From Artocarpus heterophyllus (lineage: Eukaryota; Streptophyta; Magnoliopsida; Rosales; Moraceae), in the NCBI GenBank assembly GCA_025403435.1, contig CM046338.1:20453141-20517140 (forward strand): 64,000 bases of DNA, written 5' to 3'. Below, one piece after another: positions 44,356 through 56,289 of the stretch (positions are counted from its first letter, which is position 1; each line of letters begins with the position of its first letter). The notes under the pieces were generated by a model. It ran no database searches. It had not been told where the DNA came from and saw only the letters and a program-made list of their open reading frames with translations. The position numbers were made by a program, and so were the translations under genes.

Positions 44356-45824
44356 ATGGTTTTACAGAGTTTATGATCATGCTATGTATATAAATTATGT
44401 GATCTTAATCTCTCCTATGCTTGCACTCTAGGGTCTTTGTGTATTAATTTGTTGTCATGAGATTATATGGAGAATGTTTTAATTAATTTATTATTAATTA
44501 AATTTTTGTTTTAATTATTATTTTTAATTAATTAATTTTATCCGTTATAGTTCCTTAGAAGTTAAAATGTATATCTTGGTTTTTCATGTAAATATATGGC
44601 GGTTTAACATCACTATCTAGGATTTGTTAATTTAATTTAATTTTATAAAAATTATATAAACCAAAACGGTATAGGTTTTAGTTGTAAATTTCTAAAAAAT
44701 AATTATCAAAATTGAAGATGAATCTTGACGACAAAAATGATTGTGGGTTTAGGTATTTTTTGCGTTTAAAAAATTGTTCACTAGTTTTTGAATTGCTATT
44801 AAAAATAACACTTGGAAAATAATTGGGACAAAAGGGTCTCGGGTATGTTCTACGACAAGTCGACTACCCAAGAATTGAGACTAGGTTCTTGAATATTTTT
44901 CATAAGTTTTTTACAATGAGACAATTCTAAGAAAAGCTTGAAAATTTTATGATAACAAAAAAAAATATAAATTTTGATCTATATGAGATTGAAATTGAAG
45001 ATGGACACCAAATTAAGAAGAATACAATGAGAAGATACAAGATGAAGAGTTAATATATGTTTCAAATAAAATTTGTAATCATTATTTTTTTTTCTCTAAG
45101 ATGGAACCATAATATTATGCTCTATTATTATATTGCTTGTAGTTTTGCATATTGTGTAGCTTGTTTGGTTTATAATATGTTTTGCTTTGTATGTTGGTAA
45201 CATTTTATATAGAATAAGGAGTGTTGCTCACTAAAAATTGTTCATGCATGTTTTAACACAAAATCTTATTTTTAAAATATTACGTGGGAAAATGTTTTTG
45301 AAGAGAGGACCTAAGGCCTCTATCATTGGTCTATAGGTAATACATGATGGTCTCGACCCCTAGGAAGGGATGCATCATGTACTGGGTTGGATCTTTAAGA
45401 AAATAATTTGCTTGAGCATGTTTTATCATTATTCATCCCTAGGTGATTATTATAAACTACGGATCAAGTGCTTGAAAGATAGTTAAATATTCAAGATTAA
45501 TTTTATTATTAACCTTCTTTAGGAGCTTTGTTAATAAAATTAATAGACAAAGAAAACGATTATTAGTACATGCTAAACCAAGACGAGTCTTCGACTATAT
45601 ATTCTACTTGAATGAAATCCGTATTTCTAATTGAATTTGGCAAGTATTCTCTAGGTGGTTTGTTGAATTTTGAGTTAAAAATTATTGTTGTAAGGTTGTG
45701 ATTTTTTTAAAGTTTTGACATATAAACACATATTATATGCTTGCTTATATGTTTGCGTTATCTTAGTAAATTATTATAGCATGTTTGCTTAAAGATGGTA
45801 TATGAATCTTTATTGTAGATCAAA
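44356..45824 (+). other. Element C leader
   Basis: It is AT-rich and non-coding and aligns in patches with the leader of element A. At 44838-44892 it has a short dyad-rich stretch (GACAAGTCGAC) where element A has its GC-rich block. Confidence 0.6.
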
Positions 45825-46655
45825 ATGTCTAAAATCGCATTATCTTTAATACTTCATAAAAATACACTTAACGATAAGAACTATAATAATTAGAAAAAAG
45901 AACTTGAACATTGTACTATCCTTTGAGAAACTCAAATTCATTCTAACCACACTTTGTCCTCCCATGCCTATCGATGAGTCCACTAACGAGTAAATCTAAG
46001 CATATGATCGCTGTAAGGATGCTGACAATCAAGCTCAGTGTTACATTATGGCTAGTATGAACAACGTGTTTCAGGCCGAACATGAAGATCATGAAACTAC
46101 ATGACAGATCATGGATAATCTTAAGGAAATTTTTGGAGGCAAGCTTTAACATAGTGGTAAAGAGCTCTTTGAAAGCTTCTTAATTGTAGGAAAAAACTAG
46201 AGACTTCTGTGAAGGAGCACATGATATTGGTCATGGGTTATCTCGTTGAGGCTCAAACCCATAGTGTCGGCATCGATGCCAAGTCATATATGGCCATGAT
46301 CTTTGAGATTCTTTCCAAGGAGTTTATTGTCTTCAGAGCATCATACAATCTGAGTGCGAGACAAGATATTACCTTGATTGAGCTAATGAAACATTTGTAG
46401 GAGTTCAAAAATCTGTTTAGGGAAATCCGGTTGGTGGTGTGGCAAACATGATAGTTTCATCTGGTTCAAATTCCCACTTTGAGAGTAGAAAGAAGTAAAA
46501 GGCCAAGAACAAGAAGTCTTCAATTCTGCCAACTGAGGGCAAGAACAAGATGAGGAAGAAGAAAAGGAACCCAAAGAAGCTCAAGTGGCTTTTTTGTCCG
46601 ATGATCGGCCACATAAAGAAGAATTACAAGGACTTCCTAGCTAAAGGAGGTAAGT
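45825..46655 (+). pseudogene. Element C gag, heavily decayed
   Basis: It starts [13 protein letters not shown] and aligns with the gag of the fragment at 1611 and of element A (MNNVFQAEHEDHE, VKEHMILVMGYLVEAQTH, FEILSKEFIVFRA). The knuckle reads WLFCPMIGHIKKNYKD, with two of three Cys lost. Numerous stops and frame changes are present. The protease active site is absent: the sequence passes from the knuckle to the segment after protease. Confidence 0.8.
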
Positions 46656-46788
46656 GTAAGGCATTTAGTTTTGCAAGACTGTTTTTATGTTTCAAAATTT
46701 AAGAAGAATTTAATTTCTGTCACTTTTTATTAAAAAGAATTTAACTTCTGTTGTTTTTTATTTAAAGATTCTTATTTAGGTTTTTTTA

Positions 46789-47864
46789 ATAATAGAACAG
46801 TCTGCAGTAGATACTGCCTGCGGTGCAGCGTATGTAGTGCCTATTTTTGTACCACATAGATTAAGTTAAACGGTTATGATCGTCGAGATACATAGAACGC
46901 TTGCATGAACCTTCCCCTGTTAAATGCAATGCTCTTTTTACTTGTTTTTATTATAGAGTATATGCAGAATGAAACTAATAATTTCTCCACCCGATGATCC
47001 CTCAAAAAGAAACAAATCCCAAAACGATAGAATCTCAAACTTTGAAAGCATCATTTCCTTCTTCAATTAAACCAAAATATCTTTTTATTAGGGAAAAAAT
47101 CTCAGCTCTCAAATTGATCTCAATAAAGGATTTTTTTCTTTAAAAAAAAGGACAGGATTGTTTTTGATATTAAAGATAGAACAAAACCGAACAAAACATT
47201 CAATGAACATTCAACTACTCAATCGGTAAAATTAGAAAAAAATTGAAATCGAAATTTAATGGATTATTTTCTGAGGGATTGTCTGTATTATTTGCAATTG
47301 AAAGTCAAATCAAATCAGAGTACTCTCTTTGAGCCTCCTCCATATCTAAGGCTTCTTTTGCGAGTAAATACGAAGACATGATGGGTTGGTTCTTCACAGA
47401 TACACACCATGGATAAAATTTTAGTCATGGGTTTCGTCGTTTACGCAACATAATCTATACGTGGAGATTTTGAAACACAATAAGTTCTTTCTTTTGTTAG
47501 AAATTAAAGCATTCTCAAGAACGCAAAGAAGAAGAAAATGAGTTAATATTGATGTTGACAACGTAAACTTCCTCTCTCTTGTCTCTCTCTAAAAATATCT
47601 TGTGAACTGGGCTCGAGCTTTCTTGGTTCTTTGCAGATGCCCACGCAAGTTTATTAATTACATGCTTTTTGGACGAAAAAAGAGAAGTGTAAAGGTGGTA
47701 GATTAGTGAGGCCGTGCTAATCCTACTTATCTTTCCCCATTCCAAGGAGATGATCTGCTGCACCCATTTCTATGATTGCCAAACCATCCAACAGTGGCCA
47801 TTGGATCAAACTCAATTGGTGGTGCACATCAAACGAACACTACCATAGACTTTCTCCTCAATAA
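46789..47864 (-). other. Foreign insert of about 1.08 kb in element C pol, with gene-like fragments on the minus strand
   Basis: Copia text runs VFFNN up to about 46788 and resumes NNKVVIHKSKSFICSG from about 47865, so the piece between is an insertion. AATAA at both junctions may be a target duplication. On the minus strand, protein-like stretches appear (NQPIMSSYLLAKEALDMEEA ending EYSDLI-stop near 47310; GLAIIEMGAADHLLGMGKDK near 47720-47800; KLAWASAKNQESSSPVHKIF near 47600). They could be exons of a captured gene. I cannot name the gene. Confidence 0.45.
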
Positions 47865-49100
47865 CAAAGTGGTAATTCATAAAAGCAAGTCTTTTATCTG
47901 TAGTGGATAGATGCAAAACAATTTATATTTTATTAAATCAAAGTTGGACTCACTACTAAACATTGAAGTCAATGATAACTCTAAAAAGCTTAAACCTTCT
48001 CACTCTAATAAGACTTCTATTTGGTACTAGCGATTAGGTCATATTAGCTTAAATAGAAATCAAAGGATGGACCTTTAAACAATTTAGAGGAGGAATTTAT
48101 ACTACAATGTGAATCTTGTTTGGAGACCAAGATGACCAAAAGACAATATGGGTATTAGGGAAATCAAGCCAAAGGGGTTTTAGAACTTGTGCATAATAAT
48201 ATTTGTGGTCTCATGAATATCAAAGCATGGGGAGGGTACGAGTATTTTGACATTTTTCTTGATGACTACTCCAAATATGGGTGCATTTACCTCATGCATC
48301 ACAAGAGTGAAACTTTTAGCAAGTTCAAGGAGGTTCGAGCAGAAGTGGAGAAGAACTAGGTAGAACAATAAAGGCACTTCGATTCGATCAAGGTCGATCA
48401 CACCTCTCTAATGTGTTCTTAGGACAATTAGTAGAGAATGAAATTTTATTCCATTTGACTATGTCTGGCACTTCGCCGCAAAATGATGTAGCTGAAAGAA
48501 GGAATGAGACCTTGTTAGACATTGTAAGCTCTAAGATGAGTTATTCTACATTGCCATTGTTGTTTTGGGCATATGTCTTACAAACAACATGTTAACTTTT
48601 GAACACTATGCCTTCAAAATAGGCTCTTGAAATCTTCACCAGTTATGGACGGATAAGAAGACATCCTTAAACCATATTCACATATGGGGATGTCCTGGTC
48701 ATGTCCTAGATAAGGTGGTGAATAACTTGAAAGCATGTTTGGAGGGAAGCATGTTTGTGGGATATCCAAGAGGGACAAAATGTGGTTATTTCTATAATCC
48801 AAACAAAAATAAAATCGTGGCTTCAATAAATATGACATTCCTTAAGGAAAGTTACATGAATAATTTTAAACCTCGTAATAGAGTGGTACTCGAGGAGATT
48901 GTGAGAGATACGATCGCTCCGATAGTTTTGATGGAAACTAATCCAATCATCGTGGAAAAACTGGCCGAATAACAACCTGGTGAGCTTCGACATAGTGGGA
49001 GGATCGAGAGGTATATGTTCAATGGTGGAGCTTACTTGATTGAACAAGCTGAACATTATAACGATCCTTACACTTATAAAGAGCCTATGGAGGGTGTTGG
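47865..49100 (+). pseudogene. Element C pre-integrase and integrase, decayed
   Basis: Broken frames give SFICSG, then RLGHISLNRN (pre-integrase LGH), then ICGLMNIKAWGGYEYFDIF, LDDYSKYGCIYLMHHKS, SGTSPQNDVAERRNETLLDI (catalytic Glu region) and VGYPRGTKCGYFYNPNKNK. This is the order of Copia integrase. More than ten stops interrupt it. Confidence 0.8.
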
Positions 49101-50143
49101 TACAAAATTTTAGACAGAAGCTATGAACATTGAGATGAAGTCTATGAAGGATATTTAAGTCTGGCGGATTGTGGACTGTTTCAAAGGGGTAAAATGCATA
49201 AGGTGTAAGTGGATCTATAGAAGAGGATGGGAAATTTGAAACCTATATAGCTAGATTGGTAGCAAAGGTATACACGTAAAAAGTAAGAATCGATTTTAAG
49301 GAAACCTTTTCCTTGTAGCCATGCTTAAGTCTATTCGTATTATCTTGTACATTATCACCACTCTCAATTATGAGATACGACAAATGGATTTCAAGACGAC
49401 ATTCTTGAATGGCCATCTTGATAAGACCATGTATATAGTACAACTAGACAGGTTCAAAGCTAAGAATCAAGAGAATAAGGCTTGCAAGTTGCTATTGTCT
49501 ATTTATGGACTTAAGTAAACTTCCTGTTCTTGGAACATAAGATTTGACCAAGTGGTCAAGACTTATGAGTTTGAACAAAATGTGCATGAACCTTTTGTTT
49601 ATAAACACATTAAGGATGGTAAAGATGTTTTCTATTACTCTATGTAGATGATATTCTGCTCATTGATAATGACATAAGGTCTTTCTCATCGGTCAAACAT
49701 TGGTTGACTAAGTAGTTTGATATTAATGACTTAGGTGAGGCTAATTTTGTTTTGGGTATCCAAATTTTTAGAGATAGGAAGAAAAAAATGATAGCTCTAT
49801 CCCAAGCTCATACATGGATAAAATTCTCAAGAAGCTTGCATTGCAAAATTCCAAGAAAAGTGGGGAAGCATCTAGGCCTGGAATTACTGTTTCTAAGAAT
49901 GACTGTCCACGGTAAGATGATGAAAGAGAATGCATAAAGAAAGTGCCTTATGCTTTGGCAGTGAGTAGTCTCATATATATGATGCTTTACACAGGACCTG
50001 ACATGTGTTATACGATCAAGATGGTGAGTCGATCTCAGTCGGATCAAGAATCAAACTATTGGGTTGCAGTTAAGCATATTTTCAAATAGCTGAGAAGGAT
50101 TAGAAGTTATACGCTAGTGTATTCTTTGAGGATGTAACACCTT
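49101..50143 (+). pseudogene. Element C reverse transcriptase, decayed
   Basis: Reads AMNIEMKSMKDI-stop-VWRIVD, KCIRCKWIYRRG, QMDFKTTFLNGHLDKTMY and KACKLLLSIYGLK. The catalytic YVDD box survives as TATGTAGATGAT at 49641-49652, but its frame is shifted from the flanking segments. Later segments are recognisable only in patches. Confidence 0.8.
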
Positions 50144-50626
50144 TTGACTACATTGATTTGGATTCTCAATTCGAGGAAATCTACTTTTGGGTCTACCTTT
50201 ATTCTTGGAATAAGTGGCATTGTTTGGAAAAGTGTCAAGCATGGTTGCACTATTGATTCAACAACGGAGGCCGAGTATGTGGCTATTAATGATCCTTCGA
50301 AAAAAGAAGTGAGGCTTTACAAGTTCTTTGGAGATCTTAAGGTATTTCCTAGTATGGATAAGTTGATTACGTTGTACTATGTTAATAATGCAGTGATAGC
50401 TAATACCAAAGAGTCAAGATATTACAAGATGAGTAAGCAAATAGATCGGAAGTATCGTGTGATAAGGGACTTCATAGAAAATGGGTATATCGCCATATGC
50501 AAGATCGCATTCGTGGACAATATAGCTAATTCTTTCATGAAGACACTACCATTGAGGATATATAAGAGGTATGTAGAGGCTATAGGGATGTGTAACATGC
50601 CACATTTACTCACTTTGGGTAAGTGA
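50144..50626 (+). pseudogene. Element C RNase H, open frame but catalytic Asp lost
   Basis: The frame is open for 160 residues: SRKSTFGSTFILGISGIVWK, TTEAEYVAINDPSKKEVRLY, then MDKLITLYYVNNAVIANTKE, aligned with SLYCDNSAAVANARK in element A. The CDN triplet reads YVN, so a catalytic Asp is replaced by Val. The open frame is probably chance survival. Confidence 0.8.
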
Positions 50627-50631
50627 GAGAT

Positions 50632-52875
50632 TGTTAGAATTGGTGCCTTAAGAATTAAATGATGTAATTGTTTTGAGACATTTAATCAATGATGAATTAT
50701 TTTTTACCATATATCGATATTGTCCTCACTATATTCATTTTTGTTGAATATGTGATAAGCAAATAAAATCTGAGAATATCGTTCTAAACCTTTAAGATCG
50801 TATATATGATGGACAGATTATACGAAAGACATGATTCTTAAAGTGATGGCCTAAACTTAAAAGGTCCATAATCGAGCGAAAAAAATTGGACCCTTTACTC
50901 ATGTTAAGATTGTTATGTTGTCTATATTTGTCTTAGTCATCAGAGTGGGACTTTGTGAGTAAAGACATTGGTGTAATGTCATTGATGATGATATATTGGA
51001 TCAAGAATAAAGATGAATTGATTTGGTTAATAATTCTATTTGAATAAATCAATTCATTTTGGACAATTATATGTGTTACATCTTAATCCTGAAACGAATT
51101 AACGAGTTTGTATTCTTGATTTGTGTCTTTTGATGTACCAAAAGGTGAATTGATTTGATGTACCAAAAGAATAAAGATGAATTGATTTGTTTAATAATTC
51201 CGTTTGAATAAATCAATTCATTTTGGACAATTATATGTGTTACATCTTAATCTTGAAACGAATTAATGAGTCTATATTCTTGATTTGTGTCTTTTGATGT
51301 ACCAAAAGGTGAATTGATTTGATGTACCAAAAGAATAAAGATGAATTGATTTGGTTAATAATTTCGTTTGAATAAATCAATTCATTTTGGACAATTATAT
51401 GTGTTACATCTTAATCCTGAAATGAATTAATGAGTCTGTATTCTTGATTTGTGTCTTTTGATGTACCAAAAGGTGATATCCTGTGCTAAATAAAGGTACT
51501 ATACTAGTACGTTGGAGACATGACTCTTGAATGATATAGACTTGTTATTTATAGACATGAAATCCATAGCTATTTTGTAGAGTTAATAATATTCTCTTAT
51601 AGGTATTATCTTGTAATTAGAAAACTAGAGCACTCAACCATGTGGATACATATGTGTAGTCGAATGATTATTTGTATTGGTTATGAATAGTAAGTATTCC
51701 AATTGAGATAATGAAACATAAGATAAATATAATTAGGAAGGTAAAATGGAATTTATCCTTAAGCCGATTATGGATATCCTATAAGGGTATTGCATATTAT
51801 GGTATGCTATGGATTGTTAGCTTATTGGATTTTTGTAATTTATATATAGCTCAAGAATACAGCTCTAAGTTTTAGTGAAATAGCTTTAAAGTTGATAATT
51901 TCAAAATGAGCATGTCGGGAACATGTCATTTTATAATTCTAGAAGCTTGTTCTATATACGTCCATCGGGTTCCCTTTGCTAGCTTACATATTTTTTTTGT
52001 AACAATCCAATGTGTTTTTACTACAAATTGGTAACTTATGCTAATTCTATGATTGGCCAAAATTCAATTGATTGGATTTTAATAATTAAAGTTAGTTTAT
52101 TGATTAAATTAATTTTACGAATTAATTCAAGATAAACATGTTTAATTATTTATACATATTTTATTTGATATGAGATAATCTGTATATGACTATTTTAATT
52201 AGATAACTTTTATATTAGGTTATTTGACTTAAAACTAAGGCTCTATGAAAGATTTCTGTGTCAAATAGAATGGGTAATTATCGAATCAGGTCAAAGCCAG
52301 TGGATGGATGGATCGTGTAGCTCGTCTAGAACTTGGAAAGGCCGACAATAGGTTAGCCACGACCAGGTGGTCGATCGCCATACACATAGGGTGGTCGACC
52401 GCCCCTGCCAAATTAGCAAAACACCTTTTTGTTGCGAGATTAATTCTAGGTCAAATTTTGATGCCCAATTTGATAAGATTGAGTGCCTTATTAACCACTA
52501 TATAAGAAACATGTTCCTATAGTTATTTAAATCACTTGAGAAATTTAGAGAAAGTATGCTAGTGAGAGAAACTTTGAAACTCCCATAAAATTATGTTCAA
52601 CATCAAGAACCTTAATTTTTGGCTTTGTCTTGTAGTTGGAAGGAGATGTTACCAAAAGGAAGGCTAAACAAGGTATACCCACTTGCATTCCAATCGTGGA
52701 AAAGAGAATGGCAAAGAAGACTAGTTAGTTGAGGCTCTTTTGGTTGTGATTCCCTAGTAGTAGTTGTGAGAATATTTGTTCAGTCAGAGGTACGGTTTTC
52801 GGTCTACAAGAAGCACAAAGATCTATTATTAATTTATAGTATATAGCATATCTAACTAGTTTAATAGAAAAATCT
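50632..52875 (+). repeat. Element C 3' LTR
   Basis: It runs from TGTTAGAATTGGTGCC and matches the 5' LTR in order up to about 52875. It is longer because of the tandem triplication at 51003-51475. The GC-richer stretch at 52370-52410 has GGTGGTCGACCGCCCC. Confidence 0.8.
51003..51475 (+). repeat. Tandem triplication, 164-bp period, in element C 3' LTR
   Basis: AAGAATAAAGATGAATTGAT begins at 51003 (without the first bases conserved), 51167 and 51331. The 5' LTR has one copy near 42775, so the expansion happened after insertion. Confidence 0.88.
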
Positions 52876-54054
52876 TTTATTAAAATCATAAAAATTCAAT
52901 TCTACAACAATCCACATTAAAACAATCCATAATTCCAACAAATCACAATCATAATTCATAATTCAACAACAAATCACAATCCAAATAACATATTCATAAC
53001 TCCAAAAATTTAATTCACAACACAATTTCAAAAATATTCCAAATACCAAGAATTTAAAAAATTACACAATATAAAACTCACTAAGAATGGAGGTTAGAAA
53101 ACGAGGATGGCAGCAAAAACTTCAACGGTGAATGGCCGAAAAACAACCAAAAGCTCAAAACTCAACCTGGAAAAGTTTGAGGATTTCCTAATTTAGGGAG
53201 ATTTCTATGGTTATTTTATAATATGAATTTTGACAATGCAAAACTCATGAATCTATGAATTTCTAGAAGTTTGGGAGAGATCTAAGGCGAAATAGGATGG
53301 AGAAAATGGAGAGAAATCATGGAGGAAGAAGAACTGCTCGAAAAAAAATAGAAAAAGGGAGCTCTAGGGTTTGTTTATATGTAGACTTTTTTGCAACAAC
53401 TTTTTGTCCTCGCAAATAATGACAAAAGTTGCTGTAAAAGGTCATCACAACGACGTCGTCCCACTTAATCTGGGAAAAAATTATTGACAAAGTGGTCTTT
53501 TGTGACAACAGTTAAAAATATCGTCGCAAATAATTTTCATTAAAACATCTTTTTCTCTGCCAAAATTTTCATGAAAAATTAAATTTTCACTTTTTACGAC
53601 GACATATGTCATCGCAAATAATCTCACTGCTATTGTGACTGATAGCATATGACAGTTGTTAACTATTAGTATTTACGACGACATGTAGTTGCAAAAACAG
53701 TAAATTGCTGTAGCAAAAAAGACCTCTGGAACTGTGACTAAAAGTGAAAAATAGCTATAAACCGTTGGTATTCATCATAAAAAACTTTGTAATTTTTGCC
53801 ACGTGTACAAAGTGTTATCGCTACTTGTACTTAATGGCATTTGTGATGCCTTTGTCGTCGTAAATACCTAGCATATTGTTGCCAACCCTTTAGCGCCAAA
53901 TATTCTTGGCGTCAAACCACTAATTGCAACGACATGTCGTCATAAATATGAGTAATTATGTGCTTTCTTTTTTGCAATGACATGTCGACACAAAATGGAA
54001 TATTTGCAATGACAATTGTCGTCACAAAAAATGTCATCATTAAGTGGTTTAGTG
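52876..54054 (-). mobile_element. CACTA-type (En/Spm) transposon end with subterminal repeats
   Basis: The right edge ends TTTAGTG at 54054, that is CACTAAACCACTTAATGA on the minus strand. Inward lies a subterminal array of short GACGACA / TGTCGTC and GCAAATA units in both orientations (53390-54040), a CACTA hallmark. The other end was not found, so this is a truncated copy. No transposase is visible. Confidence 0.6.
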
Positions 54055-54268
54055 TGTAAAATAGTATGTTAGGGTGCCAAATTATAATTTAAGCCTAATC
54101 TAAATATTTTGCAATGATATCCTAATAAATTCAACTTTTAAATTAATTTGATCATTTTAATTTGTTATTTTGAATTTTTGAAACAAAACTATTTGTTAAG
54201 TACCAAATACATCCTGTTTTAAAATTGTATATCGCACACAGCTTTCTTGTGTTTGTTTTTACTTCTTT

Positions 54269-54375
54269 CTATTTAAACTCTCCCTCTCTCTCCTTTTCCC
54301 TCACTCTCTCTCTCGCTCTCTCTCTCTTCCTTTCTCTCTCGTCTCACTCTCCCTACCTCCCTTTCTCTCTCTTCT
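54269..54375 (+). promoter_or_regulatory. Putative TATA box and CT-rich leader of the solo LTR
   Basis: CTATTTAAAC at 54269-54278 is followed by about 95 bases of CTCTCTC-rich sequence, in the same place as in element B. Confidence 0.4.
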
Positions 54376-54854
54376 TTTCTTAAATTTTTGAATCAAAAAT
54401 CAAGCTAAGCTTTCGTTTTTAGTGAATTGAAGGCTCGGGAATGTGATTTAACAACCATAAACACGATTCAAGGATTGAATCAATGTTAGTTTTCAAAATT
54501 TCAAAACTTTTTCAATTTTTCAATTTTCTTTGTATTTTGAAATTTGAGCTCGTTTAAGCATATAAAACCTTTAATCTAAATTAGAGAAACTTAAAATAGC
54601 TAGAATCTAAGCTTAGTTTGAAGAAAAACAGATTTGAATCAAGTTTTTTTATTTTTCTCTATTTTTCTTTATTTTTGGAATTTCTCAAAATATTTGTGCA
54701 AATCTTGTTTAAATTAGTTCGAAAGTGTTTTATAATGTTTTTCTATCATCTATAGATGTTTTATATGCTTGAGAATTGAGAAAACAGGTTGAAATTGAGG
54801 ATTGGAGCTCGGGAAGCTGAGGCTCGGGTCCTAGAAAATTTTAAAATTTTCCAG

Positions 54855-54985
54855 TTTGGCAGGCCGGATTCATACGACCGGCAAGCCAAACCTGGAAAAG
54901 TTTGGCCGATCAGACCTGGCTTGTCGGCAGGCCAAACTGCACAGTTCGGCAGGCTAAACCAGGGAGACCGACAGGCCGACTTGGC
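54855..54985. repeat. GC-rich dyad block of the solo LTR
   Basis: TTGGCAGGCCGG, GACCGGCAAGCC, GTCGGCAGGCC, GTTCGGCAGGC and CCGACAGGCCGA occur within 130 bases. Confidence 0.8.
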
Positions 54986-56289
54986 ATAGTGAAAATTTGT
55001 GATTTTCACCCACTTTTACTGTTTTAAACCCCTATTGAGAATTTAAACTTTATAGTATGATTTTGTGAACTAAATGGCACACTAGGACACCATGAGGTAG
55101 GTTAGTAATGTAAAATATCCTAAGCTAGAAATTGATGAGCTTAGTTTATGTTTAAGGTTTTTGAAGTTCGCGGAGCCAACATATAGCGGACCGAGATTTC
55201 GGTGTGGGACACTGGCACGAGTATTGAGGTAGGACTTCTGCCTCTTTCTTTGGTAGCTAGGTTTTTATTGATTTTGGCCTTAAAGGATTCTTCCAAAATG
55301 TTTTCAATAAATGATATAATGTTTTGAATGTTTTCAAAAGGGGCTTCTGGCCACAGCATGATTTCTTTCAAAATGATCTTTTACAAAATGACCTACTTCA
55401 AAGTGATTTCTTTCAAATGATTTCTTTTAAAACGAATTTCGAGGAGTGGTTTAGATAAACTTCTCAGCAATTTTCATTATTTGTCGAAGAATGAATGCTT
55501 ACAATGAATCAAATAATGAACGTAATTAAGAATACTCGGTAACATGGGATTTAAGTAATAATAAATATACATGAGGACATGATGCTATATTCAGAGATCG
55601 GGTCGTGTAGCGTGCGACCTTGAGGGCAAGTCCCGAAACCCAGTTGGGCCACTATGGTGGTGATAAATATGGTTTGCCCAGAAAATGATAAAAAGGTACT
55701 CTCTGGACGAACTGTTTTTGATAAGATTTATTTAAATGAATTTATTTATTTAATTAATTTTGTTCTTCAAATCATTTCTTTGAAAGGTAAATTTCATGTT
55801 TAAATTATTTATCTGTTTTAAAACATAGTCCTACTAAGTCTTTCGCTCACTTTTTACTTGTTTTTAAACCTTTGTCCCCTTTAGGTGAAATCCAGCTTAG
55901 GACCGACGGAGAGTCCACTACCCGGACTTGCGAGCAATAGAGGATCTTGAGTAGGTTAATAGTTGTAGTAGACCAAGGCATGTCTTATTTAAATTTTATT
56001 TTTCATGTTGGACTGTGATTGTAACAATTTATTATCGGTACTATGTGTGTGCACACGTTGTGGGCCCGGTGGGACTCAACACATACCCTCCTTGTTCTCT
56101 CTATTATTTTATTTCTTTTATTTCCTTCTTATTCGTTTGTACTATTTTTAATAATTGATCAAAAGTTTTAAATTGTATTGCATTTTTAATGTAATAAATT
56201 AATTCCTTAAATTAAAAATTTTTAACAAAAACTCAATTAAATTAATCTAATAAATCGCCATGTCATCACCCGTACTCCAGGAGGTGACA

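Larger units (their letters stand above)
42382..52875 (+). mobile_element. Element C: old Copia retrotransposon, distant relative of A
   Basis: The 5' LTR (42382-44340), decayed Met primer site, gag, pre-integrase, integrase, RT, RNase H and a 3' LTR from 50632 are in Copia order (integrase before RT). LTR start TGTTAGACTTTGTGCCC and the gag and RNase H text relate it to element A. Many stops and frameshifts, a foreign insert of about 1.1 kb and a triplicated LTR segment show great age. The 3' LTR fades out near 52875, and no target duplication was found. Confidence 0.85.
54067..56289 (+). repeat. Chromovirus LTR related to element B, plus orientation, probably solo
   Basis: On the minus strand it reads TGTCACCTCCTGGAGTACGG from 56289, like the LTR start of element B (TGTCACGTCCCGGAGTACGG). 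It aligns in order through TTCGGCAGGC units, the phrase around GGTCGTGTAGC and the CT-rich leader. No internal region adjoins it and no target duplication was found. The left end near 54067 is approximate. Confidence 0.75.
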
